DNA of 64,000 nt. Source: Massospora cicadina (Eukaryota > Entomophthoromycota > Entomophthoromycetes > Entomophthorales > Entomophthoraceae). Below the pieces are notes generated by a model. It made no database searches and was not told where the DNA came from. It worked only from the letters and a program-made list of their open reading frames with translations. The stretch covers positions 124,001-188,000 of the forward strand of contig JAKSZP010009275.1 of the NCBI GenBank assembly GCA_022478985.1, written 5' to 3'. Of the stretch, positions 34,207 to 44,479 are shown one piece after another (the first letter of the stretch is position 1; each line of letters starts with the position of its first letter). The translations under genes were made by a program, and so were the position numbers.

Positions 34207-35345
34207 TGTAAAAATTTATGGGGATTAATTCTTTTGCCCAATAACCCCTATAAACTTATTACTTGCACAGGTTCATGTTTTCCAATTCATCCACATTGTA
34301 TAATAGTTGATATAATCATTTTATGTTAGTATGATGACTATTATCCATAGTTGAATGGAAGTCCTATATCTCAGCCCAACGCTCGGCCAGTATTTTTGCT
34401 CAAAATACTTGTGATGTCTCAAAATAGGGATTCGTCCCCTTATACTTTCTAACCCAATCTTCTCTGAGATTCCCATTGATGGTTTCTCTGGTTCAAAACA
34501 ATCAGCACAATCCCCAATTTGATTCCACTTCTTCTCTGGATCTCCGCTCAGATCCTTACTCTTTTCCTTGAAGAGTCTTCCAATTATCGCACACAGTAAT
34601 AATATCTCTGAGAAAGAATAGAATAAATGAATGCTGATAAATTTTACTAATCTAGTATATATACTTTATACTCTGTTATAAACCTCTGGTAAATACTTTG
34701 TTTATTATTATTAATACATTCTAGGGAATTTATAGTGGGGGATTTCGCTAACCCTCCGTTGACACCTCTTTGATGAAATGGCAGCTGTTGCCATTGAATC
34801 ACCCATCATCAACTTGTCAGCGGTGGTTTTTCTTTCCTGGCTAGGATTCTGTCATTAAACATCTTTGAGACCTAAAACAGAAAGAGTCAGAAAACGTGTC
34901 CCCAATGTTTTCCTCTTAATCTAAGAAAACCAACCATATTTGGCAAGCGACCTGCTTAGGTAATGTGACTTGTTACCCATTAAGGCAGGTCACGAACCAA
35001 CAGATCAATTTGCTAGTTGCAGGCAGCATTACTCACCTTGCAACTTACTCCTTACATTCACAATCAGTCGGTGATGAACCCAACCAATCCCAATTGTTAC
35101 ACCTGATAGTTAATCACTATCAGATGTCCTTATTTTGTCAGTGACTCTGCACAATGAGATCTTAAGCATTCATCCAGATTGATCCCTGGTGGATCTGACC
35201 AGGAGAATAACCTAAAATCCTTTGAACATAGTTACCCCAAAAATCAGGGTCAACCAATTTCCAATTCTCCTCACATTAGGGAATTATCCCCTAGTGATTC
35301 CTGGTAATCTAGCTGGCTAAGAATATGGGTAAAAATCATAACACA
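34207..35345 (-). repeat. F4(-) 3' LTR
   Basis: 1139 bp; left edge TGTAAAAATTTATGGGG, right edge ATAACACA. Shares GCCCAACGCTCGGCCAGTAT-type blocks with 50994-52140, and in reverse with 39108-40243 and 46212-47340. Confidence 0.8.
34949..34991. repeat. Conserved LTR hairpin (F4 version)
   Basis: Outer arms GACCTGC and GCAGGTC, inner arms GGTAA and TTACC, loop TGTGACTTG. Present in reverse in the plus-strand copy at about 39463-39505, and decayed at about 46570 and 51745. Confidence 0.55.
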
Positions 35346-35876
35346 ACTCACCTCTTGCCTAGATTTCCAGCGGGAAAAGGACTGGGGCAGGATAACAACA
35401 CTTTAAACACTCATTTTACTTCAATTGTTCAAGCAGAGTACAATCACCAGTACTCAACACTGCTCAGGATGACTTTTGGCATGCGGCTCTCTTCCTCTTC
35501 CTCATCACAACTGCCTACTCAGAGTGCACTCCCCATGATCTACTGTCATGTTGGGATGATCAATTTACTTGTGACAATATTAATCCTGGGATCCAGTTTT
35601 CCCTCCGTCAGGGCATATGACCCACTGTCATTTTCAGGATTCTTGGTCCAATGTCCTCGATTTCCTGACTTTCTCTTCATCCTCAACAGGAGACTCTTGC
35701 CATCGATGTTCATTTTGTGGCCCAATTAAGTATTTTCACCTATATACACCATTGTTTTTTTCTTCTTATAATCTCTTGGCTCATATTATTCTTAATTATT
35801 CTCTGAAAAGTTTATCCTGATAATTTTGAGATTAAATTTTTCCAAAATTGGAGCTTAATTGATTGTAGAGTGCATA

Positions 35877-37092
35877 ATGCCAACTAATATAAATCTGACA
35901 ACCCCCTCTCATCCAGCTCATATGTCAAATTTTAAGTTGTGGTACCAACAGTGTTTAACAGTTTGTCTGATCAAGATCTTTGGCTCTTTCAGCGGATGAG
36001 TCAGTCTAAATAATAGAACCTTTTCTATGGTCCTTCCAGGACTTTACTCCCTGTCAAGTACCAATGGCTATTCCTTACATGGAATTACTGGAAACAGTAA
36101 CCAACCCCGCTAAAACCAGGCTATAGATTGTCTCAAATGACTCACAGCCAATTTTTCCTCTGTCATCAATTTCAGAGTTAGATTATAAAACTTTCCTGGA
36201 TTTGGCTCCTTTTCCAGATGTGCCTAACATAATCATTGATGCTCCTGAAATAATGCCCTTCACACTTGATCATTCCTTTAAGGATGGGTCAGACTTGCTT
36301 CCTGAGCTCCTCTTCCAACTCAGACAGTATTACAAGCCAGCTGTCTTGGCCACCAAACTCACCATCAACAACAGCATTCATTTTTAACTCCCCTATGCAA
36401 AATTAGGGACCAAAGTCACTGAGGCTTTATCCATAGTGCTGAATTCTTCCAGTCTTGAGAACATACTAGATTGGGATATCGCCACTTATGCTCTTTACTT
36501 TGCTGGCCAAGTTCTTTGAAGTTGGGCCACAAAGCTTCCAGCCTTTTCTGGCTTCCGTTGCTCCTTTTGCTTCATCTTCTGAGAAGCTTGTAGTCATTGC
36601 TTGCAGGATGCCATTTTCTCCTTGCACAACTATCTCATTTCTGGAATATCCCATCAGTATCTTCCTCTGATGGCTTTAATAGGGGGCATGATTTGGCAAC
36701 CCCCATCCAGTATCCCTTGTTCACTTCTGGCCCATATGTCCTATGTTCTTGATGAAGCCTGTCGGCAAGTGCTTAATTCTAATCTTTCATCTCTGGTACC
36801 ATATTGGAATTACTCAGGGTTATTCACCAACTGCCTCTTCTTGTACTGTTGCTTCCCTCCCCACTCCGGGGTTTTATGATTGGCTTCTTCTGACATCTCA
36901 ATTTTCCTTCCTTTAGTTGCTTTCTCGCAGGAATTGGTGTCCTCTCAATGAACTTGGTTTTTTGTAGGTCTAGCCCTCAATAGTGTCCAATCTCACATAG
37001 ATTTCTATGGATTACACTCCTACTGCGATCCATCCTCCCTCCCCCAAGAGGCAACATAGGCGGAATCATCCTCAAATTGATGATAATCAATA
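35877..37092 (+). pseudogene. F4(-) accessory frame, antisense to the element
   Basis: Plus-strand frame inside a minus-strand element, between integrase/module and the 3' LTR. Following small shifts it reads SLSDQDLWLFQRMSQ, SELDYKTFLDLAPFPDVPNI, LLPELLFQLRQYYKPAVLAT, then a long hydrophobic part (HQYLPLMALIGGMIWQ, SLLAHMSYVLDEACRQVL, YWNYSGLFTNCLF) and a short polar tail. Only a few stops interrupt roughly 400 codons. The plus-strand F4 copy keeps the same frame on its minus strand (44480-45700). No known domain recognised; it does not resemble gag, pol or a typical env. A possible upstream extension begins in the LTR (35325-35729). Confidence 0.55.
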
Positions 37093-37189
37093 AAATTATA
37101 AAGATATATTAGTTTTTCTCTATGCGGGTTTAATAAATTTTTTCCCTAATATCTTTATCAGTCTTTTTTCTTTTATCCATATGACTTGC

Positions 37190-37440
37190 CCTTGTTAGGT
37201 TCAGCAGTCCATCTTTAAATTTTTTCAACCCAAAACTGGATCCTAGGTATTCTTAGACCTAAAAGTTTTCTATGGCTCAGTGGTCCTTTTTTGGACTAGA
37301 CCATCTAGATTGGTTCAGAGGTCCTTTTTTCATACTTAACCATCTAGATTGGTTCAGATGTCCTTTTTTGGACTTAGACTAATCATCAGGACATAACCAA
37401 CATAATGGTTCAGCGGTCCTTTGGGAACTCTTTTTTTCAT
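37190..37440 (-). repeat. F4(-) post-pol repeat module
   Basis: Three to four degenerate tandem units of about 39-55 bp with the core TGGTTCAGAGGTCCTTTTTT and ACCATCTAGAT. It lies between the integrase end and the antisense frame. Confidence 0.65.
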
Positions 37441-37449
37441 CAATGTATC

Positions 37450-38560
37450 ACTTCTATACTTGGCATGGACTTGATTTACATTTCTTCCATCCAAGAGATT
37501 CTTTATGGAGTAGGCATCAGTTGCAATCTTAGTGATAATCTTTAACGGACCTGATCACAACACATACAGCTTGTTTCTTCTCCCAAAACCATGCATATTG
37601 CAATAGGCAACTCTTTCGCCTATTCAATATTCTGATAAGGCAGTTGGTTCTTATTGTCTGTCAATTTTGCTCATATCCATTTCTTCAATGTAGTATTAAA
37701 TGCTTGAAATTGCATTTCAATCAGGATATTTGTCAATTAGTCAAGTACTGTTTGGCACTCATCCCCAATGTTGGTTCCACCACCAAATATAAAATCTGTG
37801 GCAACGCGGCCTTCCTCCCATATAGCAATTCAAACGGAGTTTTTCTATTACTGTAAGATGACTGATATTGTAGGTGAATGCCAATAAACTCCTTATGTCT
37901 CTCACATGGATGTTCTTCCTGCAACCAGCTTCCTCAGTGTCGTGGACAGCGTTCCATTCACTCATTATACCAGTCCATTTGTCTCTGACTGGTAGGGTAC
38001 AGACATGACTCCTCTGATCACCATTATCTCATGCAACTGCAGGATCACATGAGACATGAAGTTTGTCCTATTATCGCTAAGAAGGACCTGCGGGCATCCA
38101 TGTTGATATAAGACTTGATCCAGGATGAACTTCGCGGTGCTGGTAGCATCTACTTTAACCAGGGCTTTTGTCTCAACCCATCTCATCAGATGGTCAATAG
38201 CAACTATTATGTACTTGACTCTCCCTGTGCTCATCGTCAGCGGTCCCATCACGTTGATGGACACCATATGCCAGGCAAATCCAGGGCAGACCATTCAGTA
38301 TCCAATTGTGTCCTTGAACAGCTTGTGCTGCTGGAACTCCACGCAACAAGCTAGATAGTATGTGACGCATAGTTAATTGACTCCCAGTAGTACTGGCAAA
38401 TATGGCTGGTCATTTTTCTCAGGACTCCATGCCTGACAACCTTATGAGCAGCGTGAATTATTGCTGCTCGTTCTGACAGTCTTAGGCTTAACAATCATTT
38501 CCAATCAATCATCTTGAATACTTGTCCATCCATGGTTCAGTGTTTTCCATTGGTTTTTTA
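37450..38560 (-). pseudogene. F4(-) integrase
   Basis: The minus-strand frame 38294-37965 reads CPGFAWHMVSINVMGPL, AKFILDQVLYQHGCPQVLL, SDNRTNFMSH and PYQSETNGLV. The first catalytic Asp is Asn (SIN); the second (SDN) is kept. It continues to the GFGRRNKLYV-type C-terminus near 37590. Upstream, about 38443-38300, is the HHCC domain. From 38443 to 37527 it is almost identical to 43143-44060. Confidence 0.75.
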
Positions 38561-38689
38561 AAGCACACCTTGGATTTCTTGGGGCTTGTTCCCGATTTCT
38601 CCTTCAACCATTATCTGGAATAAATCATCTGCCTGCGGGTATAACATCTGGACCATTGGTAATCGTGATAAGCCATCTGCATTCTGATG

Positions 38690-39000
38690 AGAAGCTCCCG
38701 CTTGGTGAACTGTCTCATAATTGTAAGCCTGTAGCTTTAGTGCCCATCATGCCAGTTGTCCTTTTGGTTCTCTCAAATTGGGGAGCCAACACAACAAGGA
38801 TGGTACATCACCATTTTTAAGTGCATTTCATATATATAAATAAAAAACCTTTTACTGGCATAAATGACTGCAATGCATTTATGATCAGTTACTGTGTATT
38901 TACTCTCAATGGCTGAGAGTGTCCAGCTCACATATGCCACTGGATGTTTGTCCCCAAGTTCATCTACTTGGCTTAATATGGCGTTGATCACCGTCAACGA
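38690..39000 (-). pseudogene. F4(-) RNase H
   Basis: Minus-strand frame 38997-38773: AILSQVDELGDKHPVAYVSW, KYTVTDHKCIAVIYASKRFF. The TDAS motif lies just upstream (about 39010) and the usual EWEC is DHKC. Confidence 0.65.
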
Positions 39001-39009
39001 AGCATCAGT

Positions 39010-39107
39010 TTGTACAATTTTTAAATTGGAATGCAGCTAATATATAATCAGAAAATCTATTAGATATTTGCATAACTCATCGAAGGATTCCTGCGCTTCT
39101 TCATTCC
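39010..39107 (-). pseudogene. F4(-) reverse transcriptase, C-terminal piece
   Basis: Minus strand reads NEEAQESFDELCKYLI, the connection segment. It directly continues the RT cut off at 47341 on the other side of the plus-strand copy. Confidence 0.7.
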
Positions 39108-40243
39108 ATAGGTTGGGATTTTCGCCCATATTCCCAGTCTTATAGATTACCAGGAATCGCTAGGGGATAATTCCCTAATACAAGGTAAATTGGAAATCAG
39201 TTGACCCTGATTTTGGAGCAACTATGTTCAGGGGATTTTAGGATATTCTCCTGGTCATATCCATCAGAGATCCATCTGGACAAATGCTTAAGATCTTGTC
39301 AGGCAAAGTTGCTGACAAAATAGGGGCATCTGATTTTAATTAATTCTCAGGTGTACCAATTGGAATTGGTCAGTTTTCATCATCAACTGATTTGGAATAT
39401 AAGTTGTAAGTTGTGAGGTGATTGATGCCGCCTGAAACTAGCAAATTGATTAGTTGGTTTGTGACCTGCCTTAATGGGTAACAAGTCTCATTAACTAAGC
39501 AGGTCGCTAGCCTAATATGGTTGGTTTTCTTGGATTGAGAAGAAAATTTTAGGGACACGTTTTCTGACTCTTTCTATTTTAGGTCTCAAAGATGTTTAAT
39601 GACAGAATCCTAGCCAGGAAAGAAAAACCACCGCTGACAAGTTGATGATGGGTGATTCAATGGCAACAGCTGCCATTTCATCAAAGAGGTGTCAACTGAG
39701 GGTTAGGCGCCAAATTCCCACTATAAGTTCCTGATAATTCACCAATAAATAAATAAATAAATAGTTTTACCCGTATATAGTAGATATACCAGTGTAGTAT
39801 ACTCCAGAATCCATCTATTCTATTCTTTCTCAGGGATAATATTGCTTTTTGCAATAATTGGGAGACTATTTAAGGAAAAGAGTAAGAATCTGAGTGAGGA
39901 TCCAGAGAAGAAGCAGAAACAAATTGGGGATTGCTGCTGACTGTGTGACAATTTGGATAAACTGTCACCAAGGAATCTCAGAGAAGATCAGGTTAGATGA
40001 TATGAAAGGATGAATCCCTATTTGGAGACATCTCAAGTATTTTGAGCGTAAATACTGGCCAAGTGTTGGGCCAAGAACTAAGTTTTTTTATTTTACACAG
40101 ATAATAGTCATCATACTATTATCAACCTATTATATTAACAACAATACAACGCAGACAAATTGCACAAGAACTTAAACTGTGCAATTTATAAGTTTATAGG
40201 GTTTATTGGCCAATAATAATAACCAGACCCATAAATTTTTACA
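39108..40243 (+). repeat. F4(+) 5' LTR
   Basis: About 1.14 kb ending ATTTTTACA; the first bases are mutated relative to the 3' LTR start TGTATTTAAG. Confidence 0.8.
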
Positions 40244-40246
40244 AAG

Positions 40247-40264
40247 TGGTGCTCACTACAGGGG
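40247..40264 (+). promoter_or_regulatory. F4(+) primer-binding site
   Basis: TGGTGCTCACTACAGGGG followed by TTTAG, three bases after the LTR; identical to the F2 site. Confidence 0.8.
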
Positions 40265-40291
40265 TTTAGTTGAGTAGAAGAACTTAGAAAA

Positions 40292-41140
40292 TGATATACT
40301 ATGAAGATGTTTCTAATTCCAAACATGAAGTGGATAACATTCATTGGCATTCACCTAGTTCAGAAGTGGAGCTCCAAGTAAAGCAAATTGAAGATACTCA
40401 TTACCATGGAAAAGGACTTGCAGTCTAGTATGGAACTATCTAGTGCTGCAAGGAAACCTGTTCCACCTGACATCTACTTGAGATGAAGAGTATCAGCAGG
40501 GTTTGGGTTGAAATTGAGTCAACTTGAAATAGTCCCAAGGAACAGAAGGATCAACTCAGTTTAAAATTGGGTCCACTTTAAATAGTCCTGAGGTGTGAAT
40601 GTCTAAATGAGGCATTGAATGAAATAGGAAGCAATAAATCAGGAAAATTGGATTACTATACCAATGGAGATTTGAAGTCAAAACGGGAAACATTAGAACT
40701 TAAGATTGTGGAAAAATCAATTTTGACTCAATAACACTCAACCAATGACCAGAAGTTTCTGGAGATGAATTCATCAATTTAGGAGAAATTGGATGAAGCT
40801 AACGAGGCCAGAACGACCTGTGTAATTAAGGATGGTCACAAAGGTCAAAAATCGTTTTCAGGAGAAAAACAATCTGAACAATCAAATGGAACTGTTGGCT
40901 AATGAGATACGAGGATCCAAGCATCAGTTGAAAAAATATGAGATAAACTTAGGAAAGTTGGACGAATAACCAGTTGGGATTGAAGACCTAGTATATTCCA
41001 TCTAGTACTAAAAAAAGACCTAGTATATTCAAGAGTATTGCAAGATTTGGCAAGTTTAGCCTATGCGTGAAGAAACAGCATTGTTGGTCATATAGTGAAG
41101 AAGGTCAGTACTAATCAGAAGTATTGAGCCTAAGAGAAAA
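40292..41140 (+). pseudogene. F4(+) gag N-terminal coiled-coil remnant
   Basis: Starts MIYYEDVSNSKHEVDNIHWH. After stops comes a charged helix NNLNNQMELLANEIRGSKHQ (about 40870-40930). Capsid and knuckle are absent. Relative to the minus copy about 200 bp is missing after the primer site. Micro-insertion 6 interrupts it. Confidence 0.5.
40999..41014 (+). mobile_element. Micro-insertion 6 (in F4(+))
   Basis: CATCTAGTACTA plus A's between perfect 16-bp repeats AAGACCTAGTATATTC (40983-40998 and 41015-41030). Confidence 0.8.
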
Positions 41141-41149
41141 TAGTTGCAA

Positions 41150-41445
41150 TGTTCCCAGCGGTCCTCTGACCCATTAGATGGTTATGTCCTGAGTTTTTGG
41201 TCAAGTCCCAGAAGAGGATCACTGAAACAAATGGATGTTTAAATCTTAAGAGGATAAATTTTGACCCATGATAACTGGTAGGTTTAAGTACCTATGACCC
41301 AGTATTGATGAAGGAGAAAATAAGGACCTCCAAACCTTTTTGTAGTTTGCAAGTCCCATCGCAAAAGAAAAATATAAAAAATATAAGAGATATAAAATAT
41401 CTATTTTTATGGTCCATGATTTTTGGACCTAAGAAGCAAAGAAAA
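41150..41445 (+). repeat. Displaced post-pol module in F4(+) 5' region
   Basis: GCGGTCCTCTGACCC ... ATGGTTATGTCCTGA ... GTCAAGTCCCAGAAGAGGAT ... CTGGTAGGTTTAAG ... AAGTCCCATCGCAAAAG runs in the same order as the module at 44150-44400. It directly joins RT-upstream sequence at about 41450 (CTGACGGCTGAACTGAGG; minus copy CTGACAGCTGAACTGAGG near 48380). So a second copy of the 3' module replaces gag capsid and protease. Confidence 0.6.
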
Positions 41446-41449
41446 ATCC

Positions 41450-42500
41450 TGACGGCTGAACTGAGGAAAGTCTACCCTTGATGAGATGGAATTATCAGCT
41501 GGGGTAACTGAGGGTATCACCCTATTGGTTTATCAAGAGCAACTCGCTGATCTGACAGAGGGACAGCAAGAGGAGTGCATAAAATTTTGAAAAGTATCAG
41601 AAAGTATTTGCCCAGGATGACCATGATTTGGGATGTGCGAGAGATGTGATCAATAAGGTTCATACTGGGAAAATTTTCCAATCAGGAAGAGACTGATTCG
41701 AAAGCAAAAGCAGCCAAAGTGGTAGTGGAAGAAGAAAATAGCAAGCTAGTGAAGCATGGGCTTCTAGTTCTGTCATCAAGTCCCTGGGCGAGTCTGATTC
41801 TTTATTGTGAAGAAATAGGATGGCTCCAATCGGGTGGTAATTGATTACCAGAAGCTCAATAAGATTATAAAGAAGGATTCATATCCCCTACCAAGAATTA
41901 CCAATGCATTAGATCAATTGGGAGAAGCGAAGCAATTCTCTGCAATAGATCTGATATTGGGATATTGGAAAATTCGATTTGCCAATGGAAGACCAAGAGA
42001 AATGGATGATCATTACTGTGCAGGGGCTATACTAACTGACGAGGATGCCCCAGGGTCTATGCAATGTGCCTGCAACGTTCCAGAGGGCCATAAACTCTAT
42101 ACTGAGCTACTTGAAGTTGTCATGCGTCTTGATGTACTTGGATGATATCAATGTGTTTAGTAGGACGTTTACTGACCATTTCCACCACTTGGAAGAAGTA
42201 TTCAAGAGAATGTGAATTGCTAACCTGAAGATTAAGCTGAGGAAGTGTCATTTGTTTAAAAAAGGGTTGGAATATCTGGGATTCGTGATCAACTCTAGTG
42301 GATTGCAGCTGCAAGCCTAAAAGATTAGTTACATAGAACAGATAACTGTGCCAAAGAGTGTTTAAGATATCCAATTATATCTTTGAATGGTCAGATACTA
42401 CAGAAGAAGTGTATTCAAGACTTTTGCCAGAATAGCCAAACCCTTATTCCATCTGTTGAAGGATCTGAGGAAAGGATTCATAGGGTGAAGAAGCGCAGGA
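41450..42500 (+). pseudogene. F4(+) reverse transcriptase
   Basis: YQEQLADLTEGQQEE leader; open frame 41834-42145 with VIDYQKLNKIIKKDSYPLPR, ALDQLGEAKQFSAIDLI and GYWKIRF (the first catalytic Asp in AIDL). The LYLDDINVFS-type active site is near 42130-42160, frameshifted. Then IKLRKCHLFKKGLEYLGFVI-type strands and the connection to about 42500. The GLCNAP region is scrambled. Confidence 0.75.
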
Positions 42501-42534
42501 ATCCTTTGATGAGTTGCCAATATCTAATAGATTC

Positions 42535-42860
42535 TCCAATTTAGAAATATCTAAATTTTGATTGAGAATTTATTAATCAAACCAATGCTTCATTAACAGC
42601 GATTGTCACTATATAGACAAGTAGATGAAAATGGGGACAAACATCCGGTGGTGTATGTGATCTGGACACTCTCAGCCACAGAGGAACTACACCATAACCG
42701 AGTGGGAATGCCTTGTGGTCATTAATGCCTGTAAGCATTTTTGGCGTACAACCATGGAATGCACTTCAAATTGGTGATGGACCACTCCTTGTTGCGTTAG
42801 CTACACAATTTAAGAGAACCAAAAGGACAACTGGCCTAATGGGCACTAAAGCTACAGGCT
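42535..42860 (+). pseudogene. F4(+) RNase H
   Basis: EFINQTNASLTAI (TDAS to TNAS, so the first catalytic Asp is lost), a frameshifted NYTITEWECLVVINACKHF and VMDHSLLR. Confidence 0.65.
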
Positions 42861-43089
42861 TATGATTACAAGACTGTCCAAAGAGCGGGGGTTCTCCATC
42901 TGAATGTAGATGGCAATTCATGGTTACCTGTGGTCCAGATTGTATACCAGCAGGCGGATGGGTTATTCCAGAGAATGGTCGACAGAGAAATTAAGAATGA
43001 GCCCTGAGAAATCCAAGGTGCACTTATAAAAGTGATGGAAAACACTGAGACCATGGATGGACAAGTTTTTAAGACGATTAAAAGGAAGC

Positions 43090-44120
43090 AGTTATAATTC
43101 TTAAAGATTTTAGAAAGAGCAGCTATTGTTCAAGCCACTTATAAGGTTGTCAGGCATGGAGGCCTGAGAAAAATGACCAACCATATTTGCCAATACTACT
43201 GGGAGTCAATTAACTATGCGTCACATACTATCTAGCTTGTTGCGTGGAGTTCCAGCAGCACAAGCTGTTCAAGGACACAATTGGATACTGAATGGTCTGC
43301 CCTGGATTTGCCTGGCATATGGTGTCCATCAACGTGATGGGACCGCTGACGATGAGCACAGGGAGAGTCAAGTACATAATAGTTGCTATTGACCATCTGA
43401 TGAGATGGGTTGAGACAAAAGCCCTGGTTAAAGTAGATGCTACCAGCACCGCGAAGTTCATCATGGATCAAGTCTTATATCAACATGGATGCCCGCAGGT
43501 CCTTCTTAGTGATAATAGAACAAACTTCATGTCTCATGTGATACTGCAGTTGCATGAGATAATGGTGATCAAAGGAGTCATGTCTGTACCCTACCAGTCA
43601 GAGACAAATGGACTGGTATAATGAGTGACTGGAACGCTGTCCACGACACTGAGGAAGCTGGTTGCAGGAAGAACATCCATGTGAGAGACATAAGGAGTTT
43701 ATTGGCATTCACCTACAATATCAGTCATCTTACAGTAATGGGAAAAACTCCGTTTGAATTGCTATATGGGAGGAAGGCCGCGTTGCCACTGATTTTATAT
43801 TTGGTGGTGGAACCAACATTGGGGATGAGTGCCAAACAGTACTTGACTAATTGACAAATATCCTGATTGAAATGCAATTTCAAGCATTTAATACTACATT
43901 GAAGAAATGGATATGAGCAAAATTGACAGACAATAAGAACCAACTGCCTTATCAGAATATTGAATAAGCGAAAGAGTTGCCTATTGCAATATGCATGGTT
44001 TTGGGAGAAGAAACAAGCTGTATGTGTTGTGGTCAGGTCCGTTAAAGATTATCACTAAGACAGCAACTGATGCTACTTCATCAAGGATCTCTTGGATGGA
44101 AGATTTGTAAATTGAGTCCA
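43090..44120 (+). pseudogene. F4(+) integrase
   Basis: Open frame 43292-43621 differs from the minus copy at two of 109 residues (FIMDQ/FILDQ, VIKGV/VIRGV). It shares the Asp to Asn change in SINVMG. The next frame (43621-43854) continues with FTYNISHLTVMGKTPFELLY. The C-terminus runs to about 44120. Confidence 0.75.
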
Positions 44121-44149
44121 TGCTAAGTATAGAAGTGATACATTAAAGA

Positions 44150-44400
44150 AAAAAACAAAAAAAGAGTTCTTAAAGGACTAATGAGCCATTATGTTGGTTA
44201 TGTCCTAATGATTAGTCCAAGTCCAAAAAAGGACATCCGAACCAATCTAGATGGTTAAGTATGAAAAAAGGACTTCTGAACTATAGAAAACTGGTAGGTC
44301 TAAGAGTACCTAGGATCCAGTTTGGTGAAAAAAAAAAAAGATGGACCTCTGAACTGAAATAAGGTCAAGTCCCGTGGAAAAAAGAAAAAATAAATTGATA
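44150..44400 (+). repeat. F4(+) post-pol repeat module
   Basis: AAAGGACTAATGAGCCATTA, AAGTCCAAAAAAGGACATCC, CCAATCTAGATGGTTAAG: the reverse of the 37190-37440 units, in the expected place. Confidence 0.65.
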
Positions 44401-44479
44401 AAAATGTCAGGAAAAAAGAGATTATAAACCGCATAGAAAAAACCAATATATTTTATAATCTTTTTTATGATTATCCTTG

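Noticed and set aside
37644..38358. Plus-strand open frames conserved between 37644-38358 and 43232-43943
   Set aside because: They are antisense shadows of the integrase block that is itself near-identical between the two F4 copies, so conservation is explained without a second gene.
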